A DNA stretch of 52,910 bases from Blautia hansenii (GCF_013304445.1 NZ_JAAITA010000020.1:1-52910); one strand, 5' to 3'. Positions 15,896 through 24,402 are shown, numbered from the stretch's first letter. Translations and numbers: made by a program. The notes: generated by a model from the sequence alone, not told the origin.

Positions 15896-17380
15896 TCACT
15901 CTACACTAATTCCAGCATATGCCCATGTCTCTCCGTTATCCTTTGACTCAAAGCGAATTCCCTGGATTTCCCCAGCTCCTGTTAAAAGCTTTATAGTCAG
16001 GATATCCTCTTTCTTTTTCGGCATCTCACAGTATTTATAATTTTCTATGGTAAAGTTAAGTTCTTTTGCCAAAGGCGGTAGCTCTGTCACAGTCTCCAAA
16101 GGTAGCTGAAGTTCCGTAAAGGTTGTACCTCCATCCCTGGTGACATAAAGGCTGGAATGGGACTGGGAAGCTCCTGTCAGCCCTGCAAACCCGAAATTTT
16201 TATCAAAGAATTCCAACCCCTCTGTTACCCCAAGATTTCCGCCAAAGGGATTCTGGTTTGCCATTTCCCATGTGTCACCGCCATCCGCAGTTTTTTCCAA
16301 CTGGTAAAATCTGCTTCCCGCCGCCGCATCAGCCACCACCAGACGCCATCCTATCTTATCATCTAAAAAGAAATACATACTGCCGTCTGTCTGATCTACT
16401 GTCCAGCTTTCCACATCTTTTACCTCATCCATCTGTTCTTTATCTAACACTTCCTGGCTGATATATTCTGGTTCCATCATATAGCGAACAGGAGTGATAT
16501 CTTTCACAGCTGGCATGTGAAGAGAAACCTCAAATCCCACAATTTCTCCGCCATTGAAAAGTTGTGTAAAATTTTCACTTCCTTGATCAACACCATCTCC
16601 GTCTGCATCACCGGGAAGATAACGCAGCCCGTCCATCACTCCGAAAGACCGGCGCCCATAATATACAAGTTCATAGGTCTCATTTTCCAAAATTGAAGAC
16701 CACATTTTCACCTGATTTTCGCTGTCTGCTTTCTCCAATATCCGGAGCATTGGCTCAAAACGCATATCGGCATTATAATCGGCATTGGCTTCTCCGTTCA
16801 CCCAAACAATAATCTTCTCATTTATCTTTCTGTCATAAGTAATCAGATATGTCTTTTCTGTTCCTTTTTTATTTTTTCCGTAAAGAAAGGTATCTAAGGT
16901 CTGAACTTTCCCAGTCTCATTAAAGGACATCTTAAATCCATTTACCACATAAAGATTTTTCGGCATCTCAAGCTTTTCCTCTAAATCCGTCAGAATTCCT
17001 TCGATACCATCTTCAAAGAAGTTATCGTGGACAAAATCTACTTCCCTTTTCTTCCATAATTCATCAAGCTTCCATGACAAATGCCCGTTGTACGGAATTG
17101 CTGAATAAATGATACGCCCGCCAAAATAGATTGTACCAAGCAACGCAAGAAAAATCTCTATTCGTAAAAGAACTTTATTCTCGAGCTAAGATGTTTGCTG
17201 CATCTTTTTCCTTGCAATCATCCATAGTACAGAACTAAGCAAAATTCCAGACAGACTAATCAGCAAAATCAGCAAATGCCTTCTCAGCCCACCATACTGA
17301 CATACATACCATGCCTGATATAAAAACAGCAGGTAAAAACAAAGACTGGTTTTCCCACATAATTTATAAATATTCTTCAT
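15896..17380 (-). pseudogene. BNR-repeat membrane protein interrupted by amber codon
   Basis: One reading frame of 494 codons broken by a TAG at 17186-17188 (codon 65). The first part (17380-17189) starts with ATG, MKNIYKLCGKTSLCFYLLFLYQAWYVCQYGG, with two membrane helices. The second begins with a third hydrophobic helix (RIEIFLALLGTIYFGG) and continues with a large exported domain containing BNR/Asp-box-like units (TADGGDTW, TRDGGTTF, ESKDNGETW), typical of beta-propeller proteins. Between the TAG and a TTG at 17143 no standard start exists, and that TTG has no good ribosome binding site. The same frame and continuing topology argue for a single gene with a nonsense mutation; two separate genes or readthrough are alternatives. 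Function not known. Confidence 0.65.
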
Positions 17381-17497
17381 ACACCCCTCGATTCTTTCAT
17401 TTTTGTCTCTTCTAACATGATGTGTCAGTCATATTTTGGCAACTTTATCATATTCCAAAGATAACATGTAACTGTAATCATTTGAGATATGTCCATC

Positions 17498-17522
17498 CAT
17501 AAATCCAATAAATGGATTTATG
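17498..17522. repeat. 10-bp inverted repeat behind YcxB-like gene
   Basis: CATAAATCCA (17498-17507) and TGGATTTATG (17513-17522) form a perfect stem with a 5-nt loop, about 50 bases past the stop of the gene ending at 17575. It has no clear T-tract and could be a weak terminator of the second PBP operon. Confidence 0.4.
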
Positions 17523-17574
17523 AATTGGAAAAGGGATTCTTATTTGATCCCTAACATTTATTTCAATCTAATAA

Positions 17575-18108
17575 TTACTCTAAATTGATATTAATGTGAT
17601 TTTTATTTTTTATAAATGTAATAAATTGCTCCTCTGTACCAAAACTAAATTCATCGCCATTAATTACAAGCCCTTTATTACCATATCCTAACCAACAAAG
17701 ATTCTTTTTGATATTACAACAGGTTATATTCTTCCATTCAATAATGGTTCTATCGTACTTTCTTATAATTTCCAGCTTATCGTCATAAAAGTTATAAGTT
17801 ACTTTCTCTTTATACCTTTTATAAGAATAATTTGAATCTAATTTTAAAAATATTTTCTTAGTATAACTTATTGTCCAATAATATAAAAATATAAAAGTTA
17901 TTGCAATAAGCGGAATACTATAGATCCATTTGTCTGATCCAATCAAAGTACAAACTACAATTCCAATAAATACTTCAATGATTATAAAGTGACGACTCAG
18001 ATCAGCCAATTCCCTTTTTCCATTTTTATTTTCATATTTTAAATTTTGATAATAATATTCTATCACCGCCTCATCATACAATGTATGATTTTGTAAAATG
18101 ACATCCAT
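17575..18108 (-). CDS. YcxB-like small membrane protein (2 of 2)
   Basis: Protein of 177 residues with two membrane helices (about 41-57 and 63-83) flanked by a soluble N-terminal segment and a C-terminal domain that begins YNFYDDKLEIIRKYDRTIIEWKNITCCNIKK and ends with a short helix EEQFITFIKNK. This layout is that of the YcxB-like family, whose function is not known. It starts with ATG 18108, one base after the TAA of the upstream paralogue, so the two are coupled. It is the last gene of the predicted D,D-carboxypeptidase/PBP operon. The tandem duplicates have diverged strongly. Confidence 0.7.
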   Translation of the reverse strand: MDVILQNHTLYDEAVIEYYYQNLKYENKNGKRELADLSRHFIIIEVFIGIVVCTLIGSDKWIYSIPLIAITFIFLYYWTISYTKKIFLKLDSNYSYKRYKEKVTYNFYDDKLEIIRKYDRTIIEWKNITCCNIKKNLCWLGYGNKGLVINGDEFSFGTEEQFITFIKNKNHININLE

Positions 18109-18109
18109 T

Positions 18110-18640
18110 TTAATTTCTTCCTTTCCATACTCTACTCCAATCTTCTCCAGCTAATGTGTTTAATTTAATAAATCTTTTAAAGTCTTCTATATCTCCGATA
18201 ACAAAATTTTCTTTTCTTATAAAAATAAGTTGATTAATAACGCGAATCCAGCAATACTCTTTTATGGTGCCAATTTCCATAATTTCGATAAAAGACACTA
18301 TTATTTTCTTACCGCTTTCCGGAACTAAAACATTAATCTCATCTTTTTTTATTGTCATAATTCTTTTTCCAGTTCCATACTGTTTTAAAGCAGTTTCCAT
18401 TTGTATATAAGTCGCTAGTCTCAGATATATATTATTTATCAATATCACAGCACAAACAAATAATATCATCATAGTCATAATCATTTCTCTTCCAATTTTA
18501 CTACATAGACAAAATGAAAATATAATCACTGCTCCACAAAAGAATAATAATATCCTTCTGTACTTTCTATTTTGGGTTTGATAATATAAACAAAAGAGTT
18601 CTTTGTTCCACTCATAATGTATTTGAAATAATATATCCAT
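18110..18640 (-). CDS. YcxB-like small membrane protein (1 of 2)
   Basis: Protein of 176 residues with two adjacent membrane helices (about 28-44 and 53-70), a central KKDEINVLVPESGKKIIVSFIEIMEIGTIKEYCWIRVINQLIFIRKENF stretch and a final helix DIEDFKRFIKLNTLAG. It has the same topology as the next gene and the YcxB-like family. GGAGAAAAAC precedes its ATG. It follows the large PBP by 30 bp, so it belongs to the BlaI-controlled operon by position. It might assist the transpeptidase or respond to envelope stress, but this is only inference from the neighbourhood. Confidence 0.7.
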   Translation of the reverse strand: MDILFQIHYEWNKELFCLYYQTQNRKYRRILLFFCGAVIIFSFCLCSKIGREMIMTMMILFVCAVILINNIYLRLATYIQMETALKQYGTGKRIMTIKKDEINVLVPESGKKIIVSFIEIMEIGTIKEYCWIRVINQLIFIRKENFVIGDIEDFKRFIKLNTLAGEDWSRVWKGRN

Positions 18641-18670
18641 TATGTTTTTCTCCTCAACTTATGCACTAAC

Positions 18671-21424
18671 TTATTCTATACCGAAATAATACTCAAAAAT
18701 ATTTTTTCCGCATTCTACTGCGTTCCCTGCCTCATACCCATTTACAATTCGAACTGCTACTGCTATTTCTGGATCATCAGCAGGTGCATATCCTATAAAT
18801 AGACCATGATCCGGTCTATTCTTAACTTCTTGAGCTGTACCTGATTTTCCTGCAACCGATATTGGAAATCCGTCAAATATCCCCGTGCTTTGAGTATATA
18901 ATTCCATACCTGCATGGACTCCTTCCCAGCTTCTTTTATTGATTTCAATCTGGCTTTCCACTTTCGGGCTTGTTTCTACCCCGTCAATTTTGTCAATTAG
19001 TGACAATTGGAAACTAGTACCTTCGTTTGCAAGTGTTGTTACATACCTTCCCAATTGGACTGTAGAAAAGTTATTTGTTCCTTGTCCGATAGCTGATGGA
19101 ATAGCATAATTATCAGTTATCTTAGGTTTACTTTCGGTTAACTCAATTCCACTTTTTTCATCTAAATCAAACATTTTCGCGTACTCTTGTATATAATTTA
19201 GTGCCTGTTTATCCGAAAATTCATCATTGTCTATCATTCCTAAACGATATGACACTTCACATAAATAATCATTACATGAATTCTTCAATGCGCTATCTAC
19301 ACCATTAACAGCCCCATGCCCTGCATGGTTCCAGCATTTTAAAGGTGGATCTACTTTATCAAACACTCCATCGCATTCAACCATGGTTGACTCATCTATT
19401 ACACCTTCTTCTAATCCCGCAATAATTGTAACAGGTTTAAATGTTGAGCCTGGTGCTGATAACTGTTGTGTTGCACGATTAAATAAGGGTAATGATGCAT
19501 TATTATATATTTTATAATAATATTTGTTATCCATTTGGTTTGCTAAACGATTATTATCATATCCCGGATAAGATACACATGCTAGCACTTTTCCTGTTGC
19601 GGTATCTGTAACAACTGCTGATCCCGAACATGGATCTAACGCTAAATCCGCTGGCGTAATTTCAAGTTTCTGTATTTTTTTAATTAACAAATCAAAAGTG
19701 GTAATTAGCCCTCGATTCCAGTTTTCGTAATCCTCATCTTCAGGATTTAAAAATTGCTGTTCATATAATAGCCTAACGATATCATCTGGCAATATCTCAT
19801 CGTTGAGTACCAAGTATTTATTTATTAACTCATCAAACTGACTATTTTCCTGTAATTCATTTACTATAAAAGAGACCAATGATTCATAGATTTCATCTTT
19901 GTTCAAGTATTCTTCTTCTGACGCAATTATATCTGAATTTATGTTTCCAACACCAATTTGGTCATACAAATAGTCTTTCATTGATAATTCGCCTTTTTCC
20001 CATTTTTCAACTAATTCTTCATTATTGTTCTTGTTATTTATAATGTTCAAATTATCAATGATAAAACTCTGGTATTCTTGATTTTCAATTCCCAATTCAT
20101 TATATTTCGTTGACAATTCTCTTAAATCTTTTTCAATACCTTGAACCACTTCACTTTTCTTTTTCAGAAAAATTTGAAAAAACTTTCTCTCTAATTCCGA
20201 AGCATCCTCTTCTCTTAATTGTTCTAAATCAATAACGCCATTGTTTAAAAGTGCAATATACACATCATATATTGGAATTTTTATTTCAGTAGTATCATCT
20301 ACCCCTTTTTTATCAAAAGTTTTTGTGTTAATCAGATGTTGCACTAATATATCGGCTATCTTCCTTTCTAATGCTTCATATGTTTTTTTCTGTAATTCAA
20401 CATCTATGCTTAAATATACGTCTTTTCCTGCTCTCGGTTGCTGTATTACTCCAAGATCTTGTGTAGTTCTCCCTGTATTATCTACATATACTTCCTTTTT
20501 CCCATCTCTTCCTTGAAGAACTTGATCTAAATATTGCTCCATTCCAGATTTACCCACTATGGAATTAATGGTTAATTTACTATCATCCCTTTCTTTTAAC
20601 TCCTCGGATGATATAGTGCCTGTGTATCCTAATATAGAGGAACACGCTTCTCCTCCTTCATACACTCGTATTGTATCCTGTTTAATATCAACTCCTGAAA
20701 TATCATATTGATTTTCCATAATGGCAGCAACAGTTTCATCTGATACATCTTTTACCACTGTTACTGAAAGATATTTTTGATATGCCTGTAAAGATAATGC
20801 GTAGCGTATATTTAAAATATCAAGTAGATCACTTTTTTCAAACTGTTGCGGTAATCCATAATCTTTTTTTTCTTTATCTGTATACTTCTTCTCTCCTTGC
20901 GCAAAAACACAGAACTTATCTGATAAATAAGAGACTATTTCATCTGCTGTAGAATTTCGTTCCTTAGCTTCCATATCGTCGATGTTCGCTTTTCCATATA
21001 CATCTGCTTTAAATCTTTGAAGCCAAAAATCATCTACAGAAAATTGGAAATTACCGTTTGGATCTATTATAATTTTTAGACTAGTTTCTATGCTATCTCC
21101 TTTACTTTTTATAATACGAATCATCTGATAAATTTTTGAATTCAAATTCAACTGTCGCTCTCGATCTGAATTATAAGTTTCTTGATCTTCGAATGTAACC
21201 GAATTAGCTAACTTATTTGTAGCAAGTGGTTTGCCATTACGATCATAAATATTTCCTCTTGCTCCAGATAGTACAATTTCTCTTTTCGTTTGTAAAATAA
21301 AATTATTTTCGTATTCTTGTCCTTTCACAATCTGTAATTGAAACAACCGTACTATTAAAATCGAGAACATTATAAAAAAAACAATTAATAGGACTAAACT
21401 TCTTGGTATTTTTAATTTCTTCAT
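18671..21424 (-). CDS. PBP2-like class B penicillin-binding protein
   Basis: Elongation-type transpeptidase of 917 residues. N-terminal membrane helix (8-27), pedestal domain with ARGNIYDRNGKPLATN (55-70), then GKSGMEQYLD (291-300), and a catalytic domain with STFK (660-663), SCN (716-718) and KSGT (860-863). Between the pedestal and catalytic core (about 350-590) is a long acidic, helical insertion, as in PBP2 proteins of Lachnospiraceae. The third motif is KSG rather than KTG, which is common in PBP2. It lies behind the D,D-carboxypeptidase gene (91 bp) without a promoter or operator of its own, so it is likely in the operon with the paired BlaI sites. A second, ICE-borne PBP2 would bypass or replace the host enzyme under drug exposure (inference). 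Confidence 0.9.
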   Translation of the reverse strand: MKKLKIPRSLVLLIVFFIMFSILIVRLFQLQIVKGQEYENNFILQTKREIVLSGARGNIYDRNGKPLATNKLANSVTFEDQETYNSDRERQLNLNSKIYQMIRIIKSKGDSIETSLKIIIDPNGNFQFSVDDFWLQRFKADVYGKANIDDMEAKERNSTADEIVSYLSDKFCVFAQGEKKYTDKEKKDYGLPQQFEKSDLLDILNIRYALSLQAYQKYLSVTVVKDVSDETVAAIMENQYDISGVDIKQDTIRVYEGGEACSSILGYTGTISSEELKERDDSKLTINSIVGKSGMEQYLDQVLQGRDGKKEVYVDNTGRTTQDLGVIQQPRAGKDVYLSIDVELQKKTYEALERKIADILVQHLINTKTFDKKGVDDTTEIKIPIYDVYIALLNNGVIDLEQLREEDASELERKFFQIFLKKKSEVVQGIEKDLRELSTKYNELGIENQEYQSFIIDNLNIINNKNNNEELVEKWEKGELSMKDYLYDQIGVGNINSDIIASEEEYLNKDEIYESLVSFIVNELQENSQFDELINKYLVLNDEILPDDIVRLLYEQQFLNPEDEDYENWNRGLITTFDLLIKKIQKLEITPADLALDPCSGSAVVTDTATGKVLACVSYPGYDNNRLANQMDNKYYYKIYNNASLPLFNRATQQLSAPGSTFKPVTIIAGLEEGVIDESTMVECDGVFDKVDPPLKCWNHAGHGAVNGVDSALKNSCNDYLCEVSYRLGMIDNDEFSDKQALNYIQEYAKMFDLDEKSGIELTESKPKITDNYAIPSAIGQGTNNFSTVQLGRYVTTLANEGTSFQLSLIDKIDGVETSPKVESQIEINKRSWEGVHAGMELYTQSTGIFDGFPISVAGKSGTAQEVKNRPDHGLFIGYAPADDPEIAVAVRIVNGYEAGNAVECGKNIFEYYFGIE

Positions 21425-21515
21425 AATTTATTTTCTGAATTTCCAAAGAATAATCTCTGAAGTACTCCTTTTTAATATTTCCTCCCTGCATTTGTATGAT
21501 TATAAATTTAAAAAA

Positions 21516-22493
21516 TCATTGCGATTGTAGTTGATTATATAAATAAAAAGCATCATTTACATGAAATGGTTCTGTATTATGATTTCCTTCTGCATTTACT
21601 GTTATAGCAATATATTTTCGACCATTAACAATCGCTTCTGAGGCTAAACAAAGCCCTGCCTCATCTGTATAACCTGTTTTTCCTCCCACAATTTCACCCT
21701 CATCCAACTCCCATTGATCTCGTAGTTTAAACATACTACTATAAAAAGTAAAACCACTTAAATGCTGGTCTGTCGGCGCAACAAAATAACTTTTTGACTG
21801 AAATATATCATTAAAAGTTTGATTTTTTAATGCATACTGTAAAAGAATTCCTATATCTTTCACTGTAGTATAGTGAGATTCATTATGTAATCCTGTTGCA
21901 TTCATAAAATGTGTATTATTCATTCCTAAATCTTTAGCTTTCTCATTCATTAGTTCTACAAATGCTTGTTCTGAACCAGCAACATACTCCGCTAAAGCAA
22001 TTGAACACTCTCCCCCTGAAGGCAAAATGTTTCCATACAATATGTCAATTATTTTTGCATTTTCACCAGGTAGAAAGCCCGCCATTGACGCATTTTGGGC
22101 ATATAGTTCATCAAATATTTCTGGCTCTAATGTAATAGTTGCTTCCAAATTGTTTATATTTTCAATTGCTAGAATACATGTCATTATTTTCGTTAATGAT
22201 GCTGGAAATATTTTTTCATCCTGTTGAAATTGAAATATAACTTTACTGTCATCGAGACTGATTACAATTCCAGCACTACTATGTAGCTGATCTAAATCCA
22301 GTTTCCGCTGTTGTGTCTGAATAACTAATGGTTTTACTGTTTCTTCAGATTTTTCTTCTATTTTCTCCCTCTCTTGCGGATTGAAAATTTTTAATAAGAC
22401 TAACAAACTGATAAGTATTATAAAAAGCAAACTTTCTATTATCCAAACTATCTTTCTATTTTTCTTTTTTACTTTTTTTCTTCTCTTACTCAT
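21516..22493 (-). CDS. D-alanyl-D-alanine carboxypeptidase (peptidase S11)
   Basis: Low-molecular-weight PBP of the DacA family that trims the terminal D-Ala from peptidoglycan stem peptides. In 325 residues: a lysine-rich N terminus, a membrane helix (about 15-35), then the active-site SLTK in FPASLTKIMT, the second motif in LPSGGECSIALAEYV (SGG instead of the usual SGN) and KTGY in VGGKTGYTDEAGLC. There is no C-terminal amphipathic anchor; it is anchored at the N terminus, and the protein is shorter than DacA. AAGGT precedes the ATG. It is the first gene of the operon with PBP2-like and YcxB-like genes, and two BlaI-type operators lie 140-175 bp upstream. Confidence 0.88.
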   Translation of the reverse strand: MSKRRKKVKKKNRKIVWIIESLLFIILISLLVLLKIFNPQEREKIEEKSEETVKPLVIQTQQRKLDLDQLHSSAGIVISLDDSKVIFQFQQDEKIFPASLTKIMTCILAIENINNLEATITLEPEIFDELYAQNASMAGFLPGENAKIIDILYGNILPSGGECSIALAEYVAGSEQAFVELMNEKAKDLGMNNTHFMNATGLHNESHYTTVKDIGILLQYALKNQTFNDIFQSKSYFVAPTDQHLSGFTFYSSMFKLRDQWELDEGEIVGGKTGYTDEAGLCLASEAIVNGRKYIAITVNAEGNHNTEPFHVNDAFYLYNQLQSQ

Positions 22494-22549
22494 ATATACC
22501 TTAATCTTCTTTCTATAACCTGATAACTAAATATTCGTTTACAAAAACC

Positions 22550-22642
22550 ACGCGTGTAAGACTTATAGCTAATAAATCTTTTTTATTTTTACAGGTGTCA
22601 TATTTAGAAGTATATATATAACACCACGAATCTTACACGCGT
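22550..22642. repeat. Long-range inverted repeat in leader of dac operon
   Basis: ACGCGTGTAAGA (22550-22561) is the exact reverse complement of TCTTACACGCGT (22631-22642). The second arm overlaps the BlaI-type operator. Both arms would be in the roughly 150-nt leader of the carboxypeptidase-PBP transcript, so the left arm could pair with it in RNA, or act as a degenerate third repressor site. Confidence 0.5.
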
Positions 22643-22644
22643 AA
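22633..22644. promoter_or_regulatory. BlaI-type operator 1 of dac-PBP operon
   Basis: TTACACGCGTAA within TCTTACACGCGTAAGA. It lies just downstream of the -10 box of the operon promoter, near the expected start point, 25 bp (centre to centre) from operator 2. Confidence 0.78.
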
Positions 22645-22654
22645 GACATTTATA

Positions 22655-22683
22655 ATATTACATACGTAAGATTGGAATGTCAA
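22655..22683 (-). promoter_or_regulatory. Promoter of dac-PBP operon
   Basis: On the minus strand TTGACA (22678-22683), a 17-bp spacer and TAATAT (22655-22660). One BlaI-type operator lies across the spacer and -10 box, the other behind it. The leader to the first start codon at 22493 is about 150 nt. Confidence 0.7.
22658..22669. promoter_or_regulatory. BlaI-type operator 2 of dac-PBP operon
   Basis: TTACATACGTAA followed by GATT, close to the TTACATATGTAAGATT shape I recall from the B. licheniformis blaP operators. It overlaps the -10 box and spacer of the operon promoter. Confidence 0.8.
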
Positions 22684-22793
22684 TATATTTTTTTCTATTT
22701 CATATTCTACGTGATCATGTTATTTGACCTTTTGCAAATTACCTGCATTGATTTTAATTCATCAAATATACCTTAACTTTAAACGAAACATGT

Positions 22794-22849
22794 CTATAAT
22801 ATTTGAGGGCAGAATCGCAAAAATACGAATCTGCCCTCAAATATTATAG
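22794..22849 (-). terminator. 56-base hairpin behind lipoprotein C
   Basis: The arms 22794-22813 and 22830-22849 are perfectly complementary over 20 bp (core TTTGAGGGCAGA/TCTGCCCTCAAA), and the pairing continues after one mismatch (TCG/CGA). It lies about 40 bases past the stop of lipoprotein C and upstream of the dac promoter. It is probably a terminator, although unusually long and with a weak T-tract. Confidence 0.6.
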
Positions 22850-22891
22850 TGCAATGCTTAGATATATAATTTAACTTGTTGAAATTCTTTT

Positions 22892-24094
22892 TCAATACTC
22901 TTCGTATACTGGAATATCTAATTCAATTTTCTGTACTTTATTAGACAAATATTGACAAGTTCCATCGCCATACGGTTTAATGACAATTTCATTTTTAAAA
23001 GCACAATCAGTATTCCTATCTGGCCATACAGCATCAACATATAGCGTGAGTGTTCCATCACTATTATCCAAATAATCTACTACTTCACCAAAAGGGGATG
23101 TTCCTCGATAAAAAAAGGTTCCACTATCATAGGTATTACTTTCCATATCATATCCACAATGCTTTCGCAATTCTTCTATTGTAACAGGTAAACAAGCTAT
23201 CATAACATTTTCATATATTTCTGCTGAAATTCTCCCTGAATCTTTCTTTAATTGTTCACCTGTATGTACCTGATATAAATCCTCAAACAATCTAGGTAAT
23301 AATATCGTTTCTACATTACTTTCGTCCCAATTTTGAGTAAGAAAATTATAGTTCAAATAGTTAAATACAGAAACATATTGATCAGTTAATATTCGCAATG
23401 TGTCCGATAACGGTTTTACACGATAATATTCTTTTAGTGCTGCATGTGCAACAATATACTCATATGAATAGATTAGATATCCTTTTGATGTGTATTTTAT
23501 TTCAGCAATATTGTTCGCTGTTCCGTTTGATATTTCAGCTTGTTCTCCTTTTTCCCAAGTAAGAGTCATTGTAAAAGTTTGCAACACTTTATTTCGATAT
23601 ATAAAAGTTTCAGAACAAAAAGAACCATCATTATTTACCTCATATATTGTAACATCTGTTTCTCTATCCTCTAAATAATCCAGATAAAATTCTTCCACTT
23701 TTTCATAATTTTCCATATTCATATTTTCAGCCACACATACCAAACCATTTTCGCCAAAACGCTTTTTTATCTTTTTTACTTCCTCTCTTGAAATACTCTG
23801 ATATCCTGTTGTTTGATCAATAATTGGATGATAAATATCCTTACATTGAGTTACTATTTTTAATAATTGATTTCGAAGTTCTTGCTTCTCTTTTTCTGTT
23901 AAAATACATTTCGTTTCTTCTCTAATAAATGGATTTTGGATATTCTGTTCTTCTTTTTCTTCTAACTGTTGATATACTTTCCAATTGTCTTCATTACCTT
24001 TTTTTTCTTGTATCTTTTCTTTGCAACTGGTCAAAGCATATAATATAATCAATATTGTGAGAAGTATAATCATTATCTTCCACTTTTTCTGCAT
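22892..24094 (-). CDS. Lipoprotein C of a three-member paralogous family
   Basis: Predicted lipoprotein of 400 residues with the signal MQKKWKIMIILLTILIILYALTSC. It shares with lipoproteins A and B the middle block (LRILTDQYVSVFNYLNYNFLTQNWDESNVETILLPRLFEDLYQVHTGE) and the C-terminal block FGEVVDYLDNSDGTLTLYVDAVWPDRNTDCAFKNEIVIKPYGDG; the match to B around NTDCAF/GTDCSF is striking. Start ATG 24094 has AAGGAG at correct distance; the longer frame from 24130 would run through the operator. A single BlaI-type operator, TTACATTTGTAA, lies between the promoter and the ribosome binding site, so this gene has its own inducible promoter. Function unknown. It stands alone and ends in a long hairpin. 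Confidence 0.82.
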   Translation of the reverse strand: MQKKWKIMIILLTILIILYALTSCKEKIQEKKGNEDNWKVYQQLEEKEEQNIQNPFIREETKCILTEKEKQELRNQLLKIVTQCKDIYHPIIDQTTGYQSISREEVKKIKKRFGENGLVCVAENMNMENYEKVEEFYLDYLEDRETDVTIYEVNNDGSFCSETFIYRNKVLQTFTMTLTWEKGEQAEISNGTANNIAEIKYTSKGYLIYSYEYIVAHAALKEYYRVKPLSDTLRILTDQYVSVFNYLNYNFLTQNWDESNVETILLPRLFEDLYQVHTGEQLKKDSGRISAEIYENVMIACLPVTIEELRKHCGYDMESNTYDSGTFFYRGTSPFGEVVDYLDNSDGTLTLYVDAVWPDRNTDCAFKNEIVIKPYGDGTCQYLSNKVQKIELDIPVYEEY

Positions 24095-24113
24095 TTTTTC
24101 TTTCTCCTTAATA

Positions 24114-24125
24114 TTACATTTGTAA
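24114..24125. promoter_or_regulatory. BlaI-type operator of lipoprotein C
   Basis: TTACATTTGTAA lies 20 bp upstream of the ATG at 24094 and 12 bp downstream of the -10 box, so it would cover the start of transcription. It links this lipoprotein to the BlaI regulon. Confidence 0.8.
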
Positions 24126-24136
24126 GACAAAATATA

Positions 24137-24165
24137 ATATTATATGTATATAACTATAAAGTCAA
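24137..24165 (-). promoter_or_regulatory. Promoter of lipoprotein C
   Basis: On the minus strand TTGACT (24160-24165), 17-bp spacer, TAATAT (24137-24142), the same -10 hexamer as in the dac promoter. The stretch 24166-24402 upstream is AT-rich and empty. Confidence 0.6.
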
Positions 24166-24402
24166 GATTATTAGTATAAATTCAAAATTTAGATATTCTG
24201 AATACAAAAATTTAAAGTTCTATATATTTTAAGTAAAAATCTATAGTCAATTTATACGCCTTTTAATTTCCCTGTCTACAATTTTTTAATCACTAAATTT
24301 TTCCTTATGACACAAATAATTGCGTAAAGGAAAAGATATCAGTCAAAACAATCTCCATTTAAAGATTTTTAAAAAAAATTTATAAAAACACTACTTTAAC
24401 AA

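Noticed and set aside
21303-21491. Possible leader peptide overlapping the PBP2 start
   Set aside because: It has no ribosome binding site for its start and overlaps the PBP2 5' end in another frame; a shadow is more likely.
21516-22493. VanY-type vancomycin resistance function
   Set aside because: The motifs are those of serine S11 peptidases (SLTK, KTG), not of zinc VanY, and no vanHAX or vanRS genes are present.
24095-24130. Longer start of lipoprotein C at 24130
   Set aside because: It would put the operator within coding sequence and bury the lipoprotein signal behind a charged extension.
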